DNA of 64,000 nucleotides, from positions 1 through 64,000 of the forward strand of contig VXME01000135.1 in assembly GCA_009861545.1 (NCBI GenBank), read 5' to 3'. The notes under the pieces are model-generated. The model saw nothing but the letters and a program-made list of their open reading frames with translations, made no database searches and was not told the DNA's origin. Shown one piece after another: positions 1-7,707 of the stretch; the stretch's first letter is position 1, and every line of letters starts with the position of its first letter. This DNA comes from Acidobacteriota bacterium. Its GTDB lineage: Bacteria > Acidobacteriota > Vicinamibacteria > Vicinamibacterales > UBA8438. Both the position numbers and the translations under genes were made by a program.

Positions 1-23
1 GAGGTCCCGGTAACCTATTGAAT

Positions 24-239
24 CTATTGGAGTAATTCCTGGGACACTACTGGGTTGATCCAGATTCTCTCGACCGGCACCTGACCGATCTGTAACTGCG
101 ACCGGTGAACTTCTCTCATGATGTCAATTCGCGAAAAGATATTGCCCGAGTGCGTCGATCCTCGGGGAATCACCTCCGAGAATACGGCAATCTGACGATC
201 TTCGCCACCCTGAATCCGCGCTACACCCCGTAGAATCAA
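24..239 (-). pseudogene. possible transposase N-terminal remnant (ISNCY-like)
   Basis: A short open frame on the minus strand encodes a peptide containing IDIMREVHRSQLQIGQVPVE followed by a stop about 15 residues later. From memory this resembles the N-terminal region of ISNCY-type transposases (MR...Q...G..PI..I...SRDELP), but no search was possible. It overlaps the 3' end of the NACHT gene in another frame and looks more protein-like than the NACHT tail there. The inferred picture is an insertion or rearrangement that left only the beginning of a transposase. It could also be an unrelated short gene or chance. Confidence 0.3.
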
Positions 240-2748
240 TCACTTGCGGGGTTTTCGACCGAACACTACATAGGTATTCGAGCGCTGGTTGGATGTAATG
301 CTGAGCCAGGGTCCTCATGTCGCCCGCGGGAAGCGCAGCCATTGCATCCTTGATTACGCTGTCCAAGTCTGTCTCGCCGATTCCGACCAAATCGAGCGCG
401 GCTCGGAGGCGCGCAGGATGGTCGGTACTGCTCTCAATGAAACTGCGCATCGCGGTGACGGTCTTGGACCTGATCGCCGTGGGCATTAGGTCCACGTATT
501 CGCGGACAACTTGCTCGAACGTCTGTGGATCCATCGATTTCAGGACGACGGTCAGCATGGTTTCAGACCTAGTCCACATAAGGCCTTCGACCGCAGCCTT
601 TTTCACCACGATGCTGTCGTCGTCAACAGCGAAAATCGCGACATCGCCATCCATGCGATGATGAAGCAGCTCCGAGACGAAATCCGCTCGCGCCTCCTCT
701 GTCCAGCCGCGCACCTCATCGCGCCACTTCTGCCCAAGCGACGAGACTCGGAGATCCGGCCACAGCCGGTACGTTTCAAGCCGCGTTTGCTGGTCGTTGT
801 CCGAGAGGAGCGGCACGATGATGTCGCTGAAGTCGTCGTGGGCGGCGGCGAGCATTGCAGCGACCGCATAGTGGCGGTAGTTGCCGTCGGGGAATGCATA
901 GACGGTGCGGAAGCGCTCGCCGACGAGGGCGCGGACCTTGTCCCAAACACCGAGGCCGCAAAGCTGCGCTAGTTCGCCGGCAAATACGAGATCGACGGCA
1001 AGGGCCATCTCCACCAACTTGGCGCCGGCGCGCGTATTCTTCTCGTTGGTTCCGCCATCATCAGCCGGCTCGGCGCAGGCTTCAGCGATCATGCGTAGTG
1101 GTTCGGCCCATGCTGGGTCGTTTACGTAGTCGACCGCGAAGCGGTCGGTTACATTGTAGTCATCTAGTAGGTTGAAGAGCTGCTCGCGAATGTCGAGCGC
1201 AGCGAAGTACTCCTGAAGTTGCTGATGCTCGAACCGAAACGCCACCTCTGGATAGTCAACACGCTCGAGAAGATGGTGACCCGCGAGCGCCGCTAGGATG
1301 GTCGGTGGTCCCACGAGGTCGATCTGCCCATTATTCGCAAGTTCGCCTGAAACGGCGGCAACCGTGGCGCAGGCATCAGCCTCGGTCAATAGCACCGCAC
1401 CGCAGCGGGTCATCTCAGTTGCAAGGGCCTTCAGATAATCCACTTGGTGGCCGAAGATCGGTGGTGCTTGCAGCGCGTTTCTATGTTCGTCGCGTTCTGC
1501 CTGCACGCCGACGACCTGGGCAAGGACACCGATTCTCGTGGAGGGAATCGCGGCATCCACCTCAAACAGTGAAGCGACTACCGAAAGAATGAACGGCGTG
1601 AGGGTCAGCTCGTCGAGGGACAGGTCCGCGTCGAGGCGGGTGAGAAGTGCAGTTCCTTGGTCGCCAAGGCGAGCTACGAGGTACGCTTTACGCTGCGCCC
1701 TGCGAAGGTGCAACAACCGCACGCGTAGTGCGCCGGGCAACGGCGGCGTCAAGTGGTGCGTGCGGGTTGCGACGATGATACCGGCGCTCGGGAAATGGCG
1801 TTCGAGTTCTCGGAGTGCTGCGTTGGCATGCGCGGAATTCGACTCCGCGATCTCGTTCCAGCCGTTCAACAAGAACAAGAGCGGTTCTGTCTGCTGCACG
1901 CGTGCAAGGTCGGTGGCCGTAAGCCCTGCAGCCAGGAAATCAGGCATCCCGGCGATGTACTCGAGAATTCCTTGGCGCGATGACGTCCAAGCCGGAAAGT
2001 CGACCAACAGGGGCGTGCCAGCGTTGCGCGGGCGTTGTGCAAGCTGTACTAACGTCGTCGTCTTTCCGCGGCCAGCGGGCCCTTCGAGAACGATGCGGCG
2101 GCTCTGGGACAGCAACTGGTCGATCTGCTCAAGCGACAGCTCGTCCGAGGATTCCGCGCCCTTCGGATCAAGCCGCACCGCCGCGAGATCGACAAGCGGC
2201 TGTCCTTGTGTTCTGCGGGCCCAAGCGCGCGTGACCGCGACTGCAGCCCCCCGAGTTCTGTCAATGACATCGGCGAGTTGCGTTCCAGAATCGACATCGA
2301 GGCGGAGGAAGCGGGGACCGAGGTCGGCGTTCTCCGGGATCATCAGCAGAGTGATGATCTCCTCGCGTCCGATGATGAGGAGCTCGAGACGGTGTTCGTG
2401 CTGAAGTTCGTTTTCCCACTTCATTCGGTCGGCGTTGCCGACTTTGCCGGCCGTCACGAAGAGGAGCTGCCTCAATTCAGGGAACTTGGTCCTTGCGGTC
2501 TGTGCGTCGGAAGAGATTTTCTTCAGCGTCGGCGTGATTGAGGCGGCGAGTCCCTTGCCGACTCCCTCCGGGGTCTGGCTCGGAGGCGCGTAGGCGTCGA
2601 GGCCGAAGTCCTTCTTTCGCTCGTGGGCAATGAGTTGGGGCCAACGCTTCTTGCCGAGTACTACCGCGAGGGCTTGAAAACGCATCCCCTCCTCATGTGA
2701 GACGAGGTCATCGAGAGCTCGTTCGATGGCGGTTCTGGAAATGGCCAC
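124..2748 (-). CDS. NACHT-like NTPase, probable anti-phage defence protein
   Basis: The 874-residue protein has an N-terminal domain (about 1-150) containing DFGLDAY, reminiscent of Mrr/PD-(D/E)XK folds but without a clear downstream E/Q-x-K. A STAND-type NTPase core follows: Walker A GPAGRGKTT at about 223-231, Walker B LLFLLNGWNEI at about 290-300, and IVATRTHHL further on. The remainder is long, helical and HEAT-like, with no membrane segments. Such NTPases often act as infection sensors; that role is inferred here. The start is GTG. It lies 27 bases downstream of the integrase on the same strand, so it looks like cargo of an integrating element. The last 35 or so residues overlap a transposase-like frame, suggesting the natural C-terminus was lost. 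Confidence 0.75.
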   Translation of the reverse strand: MAISRTAIERALDDLVSHEEGMRFQALAVVLGKKRWPQLIAHERKKDFGLDAYAPPSQTPEGVGKGLAASITPTLKKISSDAQTARTKFPELRQLLFVTAGKVGNADRMKWENELQHEHRLELLIIGREEIITLLMIPENADLGPRFLRLDVDSGTQLADVIDRTRGAAVAVTRAWARRTQGQPLVDLAAVRLDPKGAESSDELSLEQIDQLLSQSRRIVLEGPAGRGKTTTLVQLAQRPRNAGTPLLVDFPAWTSSRQGILEYIAGMPDFLAAGLTATDLARVQQTEPLLFLLNGWNEIAESNSAHANAALRELERHFPSAGIIVATRTHHLTPPLPGALRVRLLHLRRAQRKAYLVARLGDQGTALLTRLDADLSLDELTLTPFILSVVASLFEVDAAIPSTRIGVLAQVVGVQAERDEHRNALQAPPIFGHQVDYLKALATEMTRCGAVLLTEADACATVAAVSGELANNGQIDLVGPPTILAALAGHHLLERVDYPEVAFRFEHQQLQEYFAALDIREQLFNLLDDYNVTDRFAVDYVNDPAWAEPLRMIAEACAEPADDGGTNEKNTRAGAKLVEMALAVDLVFAGELAQLCGLGVWDKVRALVGERFRTVYAFPDGNYRHYAVAAMLAAAHDDFSDIIVPLLSDNDQQTRLETYRLWPDLRVSSLGQKWRDEVRGWTEEARADFVSELLHHRMDGDVAIFAVDDDSIVVKKAAVEGLMWTRSETMLTVVLKSMDPQTFEQVVREYVDLMPTAIRSKTVTAMRSFIESSTDHPARLRAALDLVGIGETDLDSVIKDAMAALPAGDMRTLAQHYIQPALEYLCSVRSKTPQVIDSTGCSADSGWRRSSDCRILGGDSPRIDALGQYLFAN

Positions 2749-2775
2749 TGGTTCCTCGCACTACCGCCGGGCAGC

Positions 2776-3912
2776 TCACTTCGTCACGTACTCCGCCCAC
2801 CGGTCCATCAGGCCACGGCGCTTGTCGAACAGGTCCGAGCGGGCGTACGAGCGCTCGACGGCACTTCCTACCTGGTGCGCCAGCGCCGCCTCGGCCACCG
2901 CATGCGGCACGCTTGTCTGCTCGCTCGCCCAGTCGCGGAACGAGGAGCGGAAGCCGTGCACCGTGCAGCGGTCGCCATAGAGTTGCTTCATGGCGGTCTT
3001 CAGCGTCGACGGGCATAGCTGTTTGCTGGCGCGTATCGGGGACGGGAAGCACAAGCCAGCCGGACTGTGCAGGCTCCTGACGCGCTCCAGCGTGTCCGTG
3101 GCGGCACGCGACAATGGCACTCTGTGCTCGCGTCCCGCCTTCATGCGCTCAGCCGATATCCGCCATTCCGCTGCCTCGAGGTCCATCTCGCTCCACCGGG
3201 CGCCGCGTGCCTCGCCTGAGCGAACGGCGGTCAGTATCGTGAACCGAAGACAGGCCTTTACGACGTCGCTCGCCCCGGAAGCGGCGATCGTGTGCATTGC
3301 GGCTCCTACCTCCTGGTAAGGCAGCGCCGCGTGGTGTTTCTGGGCGTTCCGACCGGATGGCAACGCCGCGCCGATGCCGTCGGCGACATTGAACTCCACG
3401 TACTCGCCAGCCACGGCCCACGCCAGCGCCCCACGGATCCACCCGTGCAGCTTCGACCCGGTGGCCGGCTTCTCGGCCAGGACCGGGACCAGGATGGCGA
3501 TCACGTCCGGCCGCCGGATCTGGTCGATGCGGCGGGGCATGAGGGAACCGCAGTATCTCTCCAGCGCGTTCCGCCGGTTCTTCGCCCCGTCGCCCTTCCA
3601 CGTTGCGGTCTCGGCGACCCGCTCGCACGCGGTGCGGAACGTGGGGATCCTCGACTGTCGCACGCTCGCCGTCGGGTCCCCGCCACGGCGGGCCAACTGG
3701 CGGTTGGCGAAGGCGGCCGCGCGTGCCTCGGCGAGCCCGACGTATGGATAGCCGCCGAGCCCGAGGTCGCGGCGCCTGCCGTCGACGGTCAAGCGCTGGA
3801 CCCAGTGGCGGCTTCGGCCGCCGGGCTCGACGACGATGAAGAGGGTGCCGCCGTCGCCGTGTCGTCCTGGGGGCAAGGCGGCGATCTGCTTGGCTCTGAG
3901 TCGTCCTGCCAT
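2776..3912 (-). CDS. P4-type tyrosine integrase (DUF4102 arm domain)
   Basis: This site-specific recombinase of 378 residues likely integrates and excises a genomic island. The N-terminal arm-binding domain (1-85; GLGGYPYVGLAEARAAA) is typical of P4/DUF4102 integrases. The catalytic set appears complete: R231 in TAVRSGEARG, K258, H319-x-x-R322 in HGFRSSF, H346 in LAHQ and the nucleophile Y356 in ERSYARSD. The ATG at 3912 is chosen because GGAGG sits 6 bases upstream; the frame extends further upstream without a ribosome site. The downstream NACHT gene is probably co-transcribed cargo. No intact tRNA target is visible in 3913-4049, so the attachment site could not be placed. Confidence 0.9.
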   Translation of the reverse strand: MAGRLRAKQIAALPPGRHGDGGTLFIVVEPGGRSRHWVQRLTVDGRRRDLGLGGYPYVGLAEARAAAFANRQLARRGGDPTASVRQSRIPTFRTACERVAETATWKGDGAKNRRNALERYCGSLMPRRIDQIRRPDVIAILVPVLAEKPATGSKLHGWIRGALAWAVAGEYVEFNVADGIGAALPSGRNAQKHHAALPYQEVGAAMHTIAASGASDVVKACLRFTILTAVRSGEARGARWSEMDLEAAEWRISAERMKAGREHRVPLSRAATDTLERVRSLHSPAGLCFPSPIRASKQLCPSTLKTAMKQLYGDRCTVHGFRSSFRDWASEQTSVPHAVAEAALAHQVGSAVERSYARSDLFDKRRGLMDRWAEYVTK

Positions 3913-4049
3913 GCGGATCCTCCGTCGTTGTGCATACCACGAATATACCACGATTTGATCTGGAACAGGCGGAATATGTTCGGAGGAAGGTAGACAGACC
4001 CCCACGCTATACTCAATAAAAACGGGGGATTCCGACTCTCTTCGGACGA
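3913..4049. other. intergenic stretch between integrase and PQQ dehydrogenase
   Basis: No gene is seen. On the minus strand just after the dehydrogenase stop codon there is a small stem, TCCGA-AGAGAG-TCGGA (4031-4046), followed within 8 bases by a T-rich run (TTTTTATT). This may be a weak Rho-independent terminator for the dehydrogenase. The region is also where an integrase attachment site would be expected, but no tRNA 3' end or repeat could be confirmed. Confidence 0.3.
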
Positions 4050-6188
4050 CTACGGATTACTATGGCGTTCTGGCAGCGCGAAGGCGACCAGGCGCGGGCC
4101 GCCGCCGACGGTCAGCGCGATGTACTGCCGGCCGTCGAGCAGGTAGGTCATCGGCGTGCCGATGGCCCCGCTCGGCAGGTCGACCGAGGCCAACTCCGTC
4201 CCGTCCGTCTTGTCGTAGGCGACGATCCGCGGGCCGTTGTTCGTCCCCCCGGCGGTGAGGCAGTAGATCAGCAGCGTCTTCGTCAGCAGCGGGCCGTTGC
4301 TGCCGTTGTCGCCGCCGAGCGGCGGCAGGTTCAGGTGCCGCAGCCGCGGGTGGTTGCGGTAGCGGTCGCCGTTGCCGGTCGGCACCCACCAGGCATGCTC
4401 GCCGGTGTTCAGGTCGATGGCGGTCATGCGCGAATAGGGCGGCTTGAGCAGCGGCAGCCCTTGCGGCATCTGCGGGCTGTCGCGGATGGCGCCGCGCCGG
4501 GCCAGCCGCTCGTCCTCCGGGGCGCCGTGGGTGTAGGCCACGGTCGCGCCCAGCGCCGGGTCGGGTTCGTACAGCGGGATCACCGTGGCCTGGTTGCGCG
4601 ACGGGATGTAGAGCATCCCGGTCTCGGGATCGACCGCCGCGCCGGCCCAGCCGGCCGTGCCGCCGTCGGGCGGGCGCATGATGGTGCCCCGCGTGACCCC
4701 CTCGATCGGCCGGTCGAGCGGCGTGAACAGCGGTCCGAGCCGGAAGCCCTCGACCGCTTCGATCGCCATCTGCCGGACCTCCGGCGTGAAGTCGACCAGG
4801 TCGTCGATGGTGACGCCCTGGTAGTCGAACGGGGCCGGCTTCGTCGGGAAGGGCTGCGTCGGCGACGGCACCTCACCCGGCATGTTGGTCTCCGTCGGCA
4901 CCGGACGCTCCTCGATCGGCCAGATCGGATCGCCGGTGACGCGGTCGAAGACGTAGACGAAGCCCTGCTTGCTCACCTGCGCGATCGCCTTGATCGGGCG
5001 GCCGTCCACCACGACGTCGACCAGGTTCGGATGCGTGGGGAAGTCGTAGTCCCACAGCCCGTGGTGGACCGCCTGGAAGTGCCACTCGCGCTCGCCGGTC
5101 TCCACGTCGACCGCGATCAGCGTTTCGGAGAAGAGGTTGTCGCCGAGCCGGTCGGCCCCGTAGTAGTCGTTCGTGGTCGTTCCGGTCGGCAGGTAGACGT
5201 GGCCCAGCTCGTTGTCGCCGGCCAGCATCGACCAGACGTTGGCGTTGCCCGAGTAGCGCCAGGACTGGTTCAGCCAAGTGTCGGCCCCGAACTCGTCGGC
5301 GCTGTTGGGCACGGTGTGGAAGTCCCAGGCGTGCTCGCCGGTGCGCACGTCCCAGGCCCGGACCCAGCCCGGGATCGCTTCCTTGGTGATCCGGCGGTCG
5401 GCGACGTGCGATCCGTGGATCACCCTGTCGCGGACGACGATCGGCGGCGAGTGGATCCCGTAGAGCAGGGCGTTCAGGTAGTCGCGCTCGCCGCGGTTGG
5501 CGCGCGGGACGCCGTTCATGGCGTCGACCATGCCGCTGCCGTTCGGACCGAAGTCGGCGCAGGGCTGCCCGGTCTTCGCGTCGACGCACACCAGATAGCC
5601 GTTGCCGGTGCCCCAGAAGATGCGCTCGTCGTCTTCGCCGTCGGTCCAGTAGGCGACGCCCCGCTGGCGCCACGTCCCGGTCATCGTCGTCGTGCCCTCT
5701 TCGTAGCTCTTGGGGTTGAAGACCCACAGCGTCTCGCCGGTCTCGGCGTCGACGGCGACGCCCTGCGACAGCGGCGTGTTGAAATAGAGGACGCCGCCGA
5801 CCATCAGCGGCGTGGCCTGGAACCCGGTCGGGCTCGGCAGGTGGCCGGTCCGGTAGAGGTTGGGGGTCTCCGCGACGAGCGCCTCGACCACGGCGTCGAG
5901 CGGGGCCCACCACTCGCCGCCCCCCGGCGTGGTCTTGCTGACGCGGTGGTCGACCGACGTCCACTCCCAGGCCAGCTCCAGGTCGGCGAAGTTGTCCGCG
6001 TCGATCTGATCCAGCGGCGAGTACTTCTTGCCCCCGATGTCGCCGGCGTAGCTGCGCCACTCGCCGTCGGAAGTGTCGTAGGTCTGCCACGGACCCGGAG
6101 CGCTGTCCTGCTGCGCGTGGGCGGGCGGCACTGCCCAGAGCAGGGCCGCGAGCAGGAGAACCGGCGCGAAACGCATCGACTGGCGCAT
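4050..6188 (-). CDS. secreted PQQ-dependent dehydrogenase (paralogue 1)
   Basis: A 712-residue protein with a Sec signal peptide (hydrophobic residues 8-24, cleavage near AHAQQ), so probably periplasmic. The rest is an eight-bladed quinoprotein propeller with repeated blade motifs such as SPLDQIDADNF, GETLWVFN, TGEREWHF and LNTGEHAWW. Proteins of this family oxidise alcohols or aldose sugars and pass electrons to a cytochrome or quinone; the substrate here is unknown. There is no fused cytochrome c domain (no CxxCH). It is very similar in sequence to the 705-residue paralogue at 34683-36800. A GAGG lies 8 bases before the ATG. No PQQ synthesis genes are in the window. Confidence 0.9.
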   Translation of the reverse strand: MRQSMRFAPVLLLAALLWAVPPAHAQQDSAPGPWQTYDTSDGEWRSYAGDIGGKKYSPLDQIDADNFADLELAWEWTSVDHRVSKTTPGGGEWWAPLDAVVEALVAETPNLYRTGHLPSPTGFQATPLMVGGVLYFNTPLSQGVAVDAETGETLWVFNPKSYEEGTTTMTGTWRQRGVAYWTDGEDDERIFWGTGNGYLVCVDAKTGQPCADFGPNGSGMVDAMNGVPRANRGERDYLNALLYGIHSPPIVVRDRVIHGSHVADRRITKEAIPGWVRAWDVRTGEHAWDFHTVPNSADEFGADTWLNQSWRYSGNANVWSMLAGDNELGHVYLPTGTTTNDYYGADRLGDNLFSETLIAVDVETGEREWHFQAVHHGLWDYDFPTHPNLVDVVVDGRPIKAIAQVSKQGFVYVFDRVTGDPIWPIEERPVPTETNMPGEVPSPTQPFPTKPAPFDYQGVTIDDLVDFTPEVRQMAIEAVEGFRLGPLFTPLDRPIEGVTRGTIMRPPDGGTAGWAGAAVDPETGMLYIPSRNQATVIPLYEPDPALGATVAYTHGAPEDERLARRGAIRDSPQMPQGLPLLKPPYSRMTAIDLNTGEHAWWVPTGNGDRYRNHPRLRHLNLPPLGGDNGSNGPLLTKTLLIYCLTAGGTNNGPRIVAYDKTDGTELASVDLPSGAIGTPMTYLLDGRQYIALTVGGGPRLVAFALPERHSNP

Positions 6189-6250
6189 GGTGAAACCTCT
6201 TTGCGGGCCGCGGCGTCCGCGGCGTGAACACGGTCGGGCCTTCTATGAGT

Positions 6251-6275
6251 GCAGGCAATCGTACACCGGTACAAT
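6251..6275. promoter_or_regulatory. motif shared with upstream region of the PQQ paralogue at 34.7 kb; -10-like box
   Basis: Bases 6251-6270 match 36913-36932 in 18 of 20 positions. On the minus strand the common part reads ACCGGTGTANGATTGCC. In both loci it lies upstream of a PQQ dehydrogenase (63 and 113 bases before the ATG), which suggests a common promoter or activator site. Overlapping on the plus strand, TACAAT at 6270-6275 is a -10-like hexamer placed so that transcription would start almost at the ATG of the DUF1801 gene at 6281 (possibly leaderless). Confidence 0.35.
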
Positions 6276-6280
6276 GCGCC

Positions 6281-6739
6281 ATGCCTGCTCCCGGTGCGCC
6301 GGCCGCGAGGAAGGCCGCCGCCAGGCCGACGGGCGGAAAGGTGGTCCTCCTCGCCGGCGGCAACCCCCGGATCGCGAAGGCCGACGGCGACGCCCCCGTG
6401 CAGGCCTACATCGCGGCGATGCCGGGCTGGAAGCGCGATCTCGGGCGCCGTCTCGACGAGCTCATCGTGCGCACCGTGCCCGCCGTGCGCAAGTGCGTGC
6501 GGTGGAACTCGCCCTTCTACGGCGTCGAGGGCCAAGGCTGGTTCCTGAACGTCCACGTCTTCACCCGCTACGTCAAGGTGACCTTCTTCCGCGGCGCGTC
6601 GCTGCGACCTGTGCCCCCCGGCTCCGGCAAGGACGAGAACTCGCGCTGGGTCGACATCCGCGAGGACGGCCTGGACGAGGCGCAGATGGCGACGTGGATC
6701 CGGCAGGCGGCCGCCCTGCCCGGCTGGGATTTGACGTAG
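6281..6739 (+). CDS. DUF1801 (YdhG-like) protein
   Basis: A small soluble protein of 152 residues. The conserved DUF1801 core is visible: VQAYIAAMPGWKRDLGRRLDE, then VRKCVRWNSPFYGVEG and later FLNVHVFTRYVKVTFFRG. Members are single-domain iron-chaperone-like folds of uncertain function. The ATG at 6281 is chosen because it begins close to the family core; an in-frame start at 6224 would add 19 unlikely residues. The upstream -10-like TACAAT ends only 5 bases before this ATG, suggesting a very short or absent leader. It is read toward the RiPP export operon but is separated by about 60 bases and is probably unrelated to it. Confidence 0.7.
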   Translation: MPAPGAPAARKAAARPTGGKVVLLAGGNPRIAKADGDAPVQAYIAAMPGWKRDLGRRLDELIVRTVPAVRKCVRWNSPFYGVEGQGWFLNVHVFTRYVKVTFFRGASLRPVPPGSGKDENSRWVDIREDGLDEAQMATWIRQAAALPGWDLT

Positions 6740-6798
6740 CAGGAGTAATGCCACTGTGTGAAGGGGCGGCCCAACCCGTCGACTACCAGAGGAGCGCC

Positions 6799-7707
6799 GT
6801 GTTCTTCCAGACCATGTTCCGCGAAAAGGCGCTGGCCCGACGTGCGCGGCGAGAGACCGTCGACGCCCGGCTGCAGGTCACGGCGCCCCACGAGTGGCTG
6901 TTGGTGTCGGGACTGGGCGTGGCGCTGGTCGTGCTGCTGGCCTACGGCCTGCTCGGTCGGGCGGAGCGCAGCCTCTCCATCGAGACGGTGCTGGTCCGGC
7001 CCGGGGAGCGCATCGACGTGGTGGCCAGCGTGTCCGGCGTGGTCGTCGACGTGCTTTCGGAGGTCGGCGACACGGTAACCCCTGGTCAGCCCATCGCGCG
7101 CGTGCGAACGCCGGAAGCGGAGCGATGGGGCGCCGTCCTGCGCCGCCTCCGCGAGTCGATGGAGAGCGGCGACGCCCCACAGGACATGGCGGCCAACGAG
7201 AACCTCCGCGCCCTGCTTGCCTCGGCGCGCTCCGTGACCGCGCAACGCGGCGCCGATGGCTTCATGACGGAGGACATCACGACTCCCCGGCGCGGCGAAC
7301 TGGTGACGCTCGCACTGGCGGCCGGCCAGCGCATCGCGGCCGGCGAGTTCGCGGCCCGCATTCGCGCAGCATCCGCCCGCCCCGTGGAGGCGCTGGGGTT
7401 CGTCACGCGCGAGGAGGCCATGCGTCTTGTGCCGGGCATGCACGCGCAGGTGCGTCTGGCCGTGCCAGGCACGGGCGCGCCCCAGGTCCTGCCGGCGCGC
7501 GTCGAGGATGTATCCCCCCGCGTCGTACCGCCGCCGCGGTGGCTGACCGAGTTCGGGCTCGAGCCGCCGGTGCGCTCCCATCTGTTGCGCGCCACGCTGA
7601 TGGAGCCTGACCCGCTGCAGGTCATCGACGGCGCCAGCGGCACCTTGCGCATCGTCCTGGGTCACCGTTCGTTCGCCTCCCTGCTCTTCGGGAGCGACGG
7701 CGACTGA
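6799..7707 (+). CDS. NHLM-type RiPP exporter, HlyD-like membrane fusion protein
   Basis: A 302-residue periplasmic adaptor with a single N-terminal membrane segment (about 36-55, LLVSGLGVALVVLLAYGLLG), a biotinyl-lipoyl-like half motif (VLVRPGERIDVVASVSGVVVD, then VGDTVTPGQPIARVRT) and a beta-barrel C-terminus. The short coiled coil and the FREKALARR...VDARLQVT start fit the NHLM bacteriocin secretion protein family. GTG at 6799 is preferred because GAGGAG lies 4 bases upstream; an ATG at 6748 with AGGAG at 2 bases is the alternative. Its TGA overlaps the ATG of the peptidase-transporter, showing translational coupling. It probably links the two inner-membrane ABC proteins to an outer-membrane exit. 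Confidence 0.85.
   Translation: MFFQTMFREKALARRARRETVDARLQVTAPHEWLLVSGLGVALVVLLAYGLLGRAERSLSIETVLVRPGERIDVVASVSGVVVDVLSEVGDTVTPGQPIARVRTPEAERWGAVLRRLRESMESGDAPQDMAANENLRALLASARSVTAQRGADGFMTEDITTPRRGELVTLALAAGQRIAAGEFAARIRAASARPVEALGFVTREEAMRLVPGMHAQVRLAVPGTGAPQVLPARVEDVSPRVVPPPRWLTEFGLEPPVRSHLLRATLMEPDPLQVIDGASGTLRIVLGHRSFASLLFGSDGD

Noticed and set aside
3913-4049. A tRNA or tRNA fragment as integrase target
   Set aside because: GTCGGAATCCCCCG on the minus strand vaguely resembles a T-arm, but no cloverleaf can be built.
4062-6227. A 721-codon plus-strand open frame opposite the first PQQ gene
   Set aside because: Shadow of the quinoprotein gene; a similar shadow occurs opposite its paralogue at 34473-37301, as expected from shared codon use.
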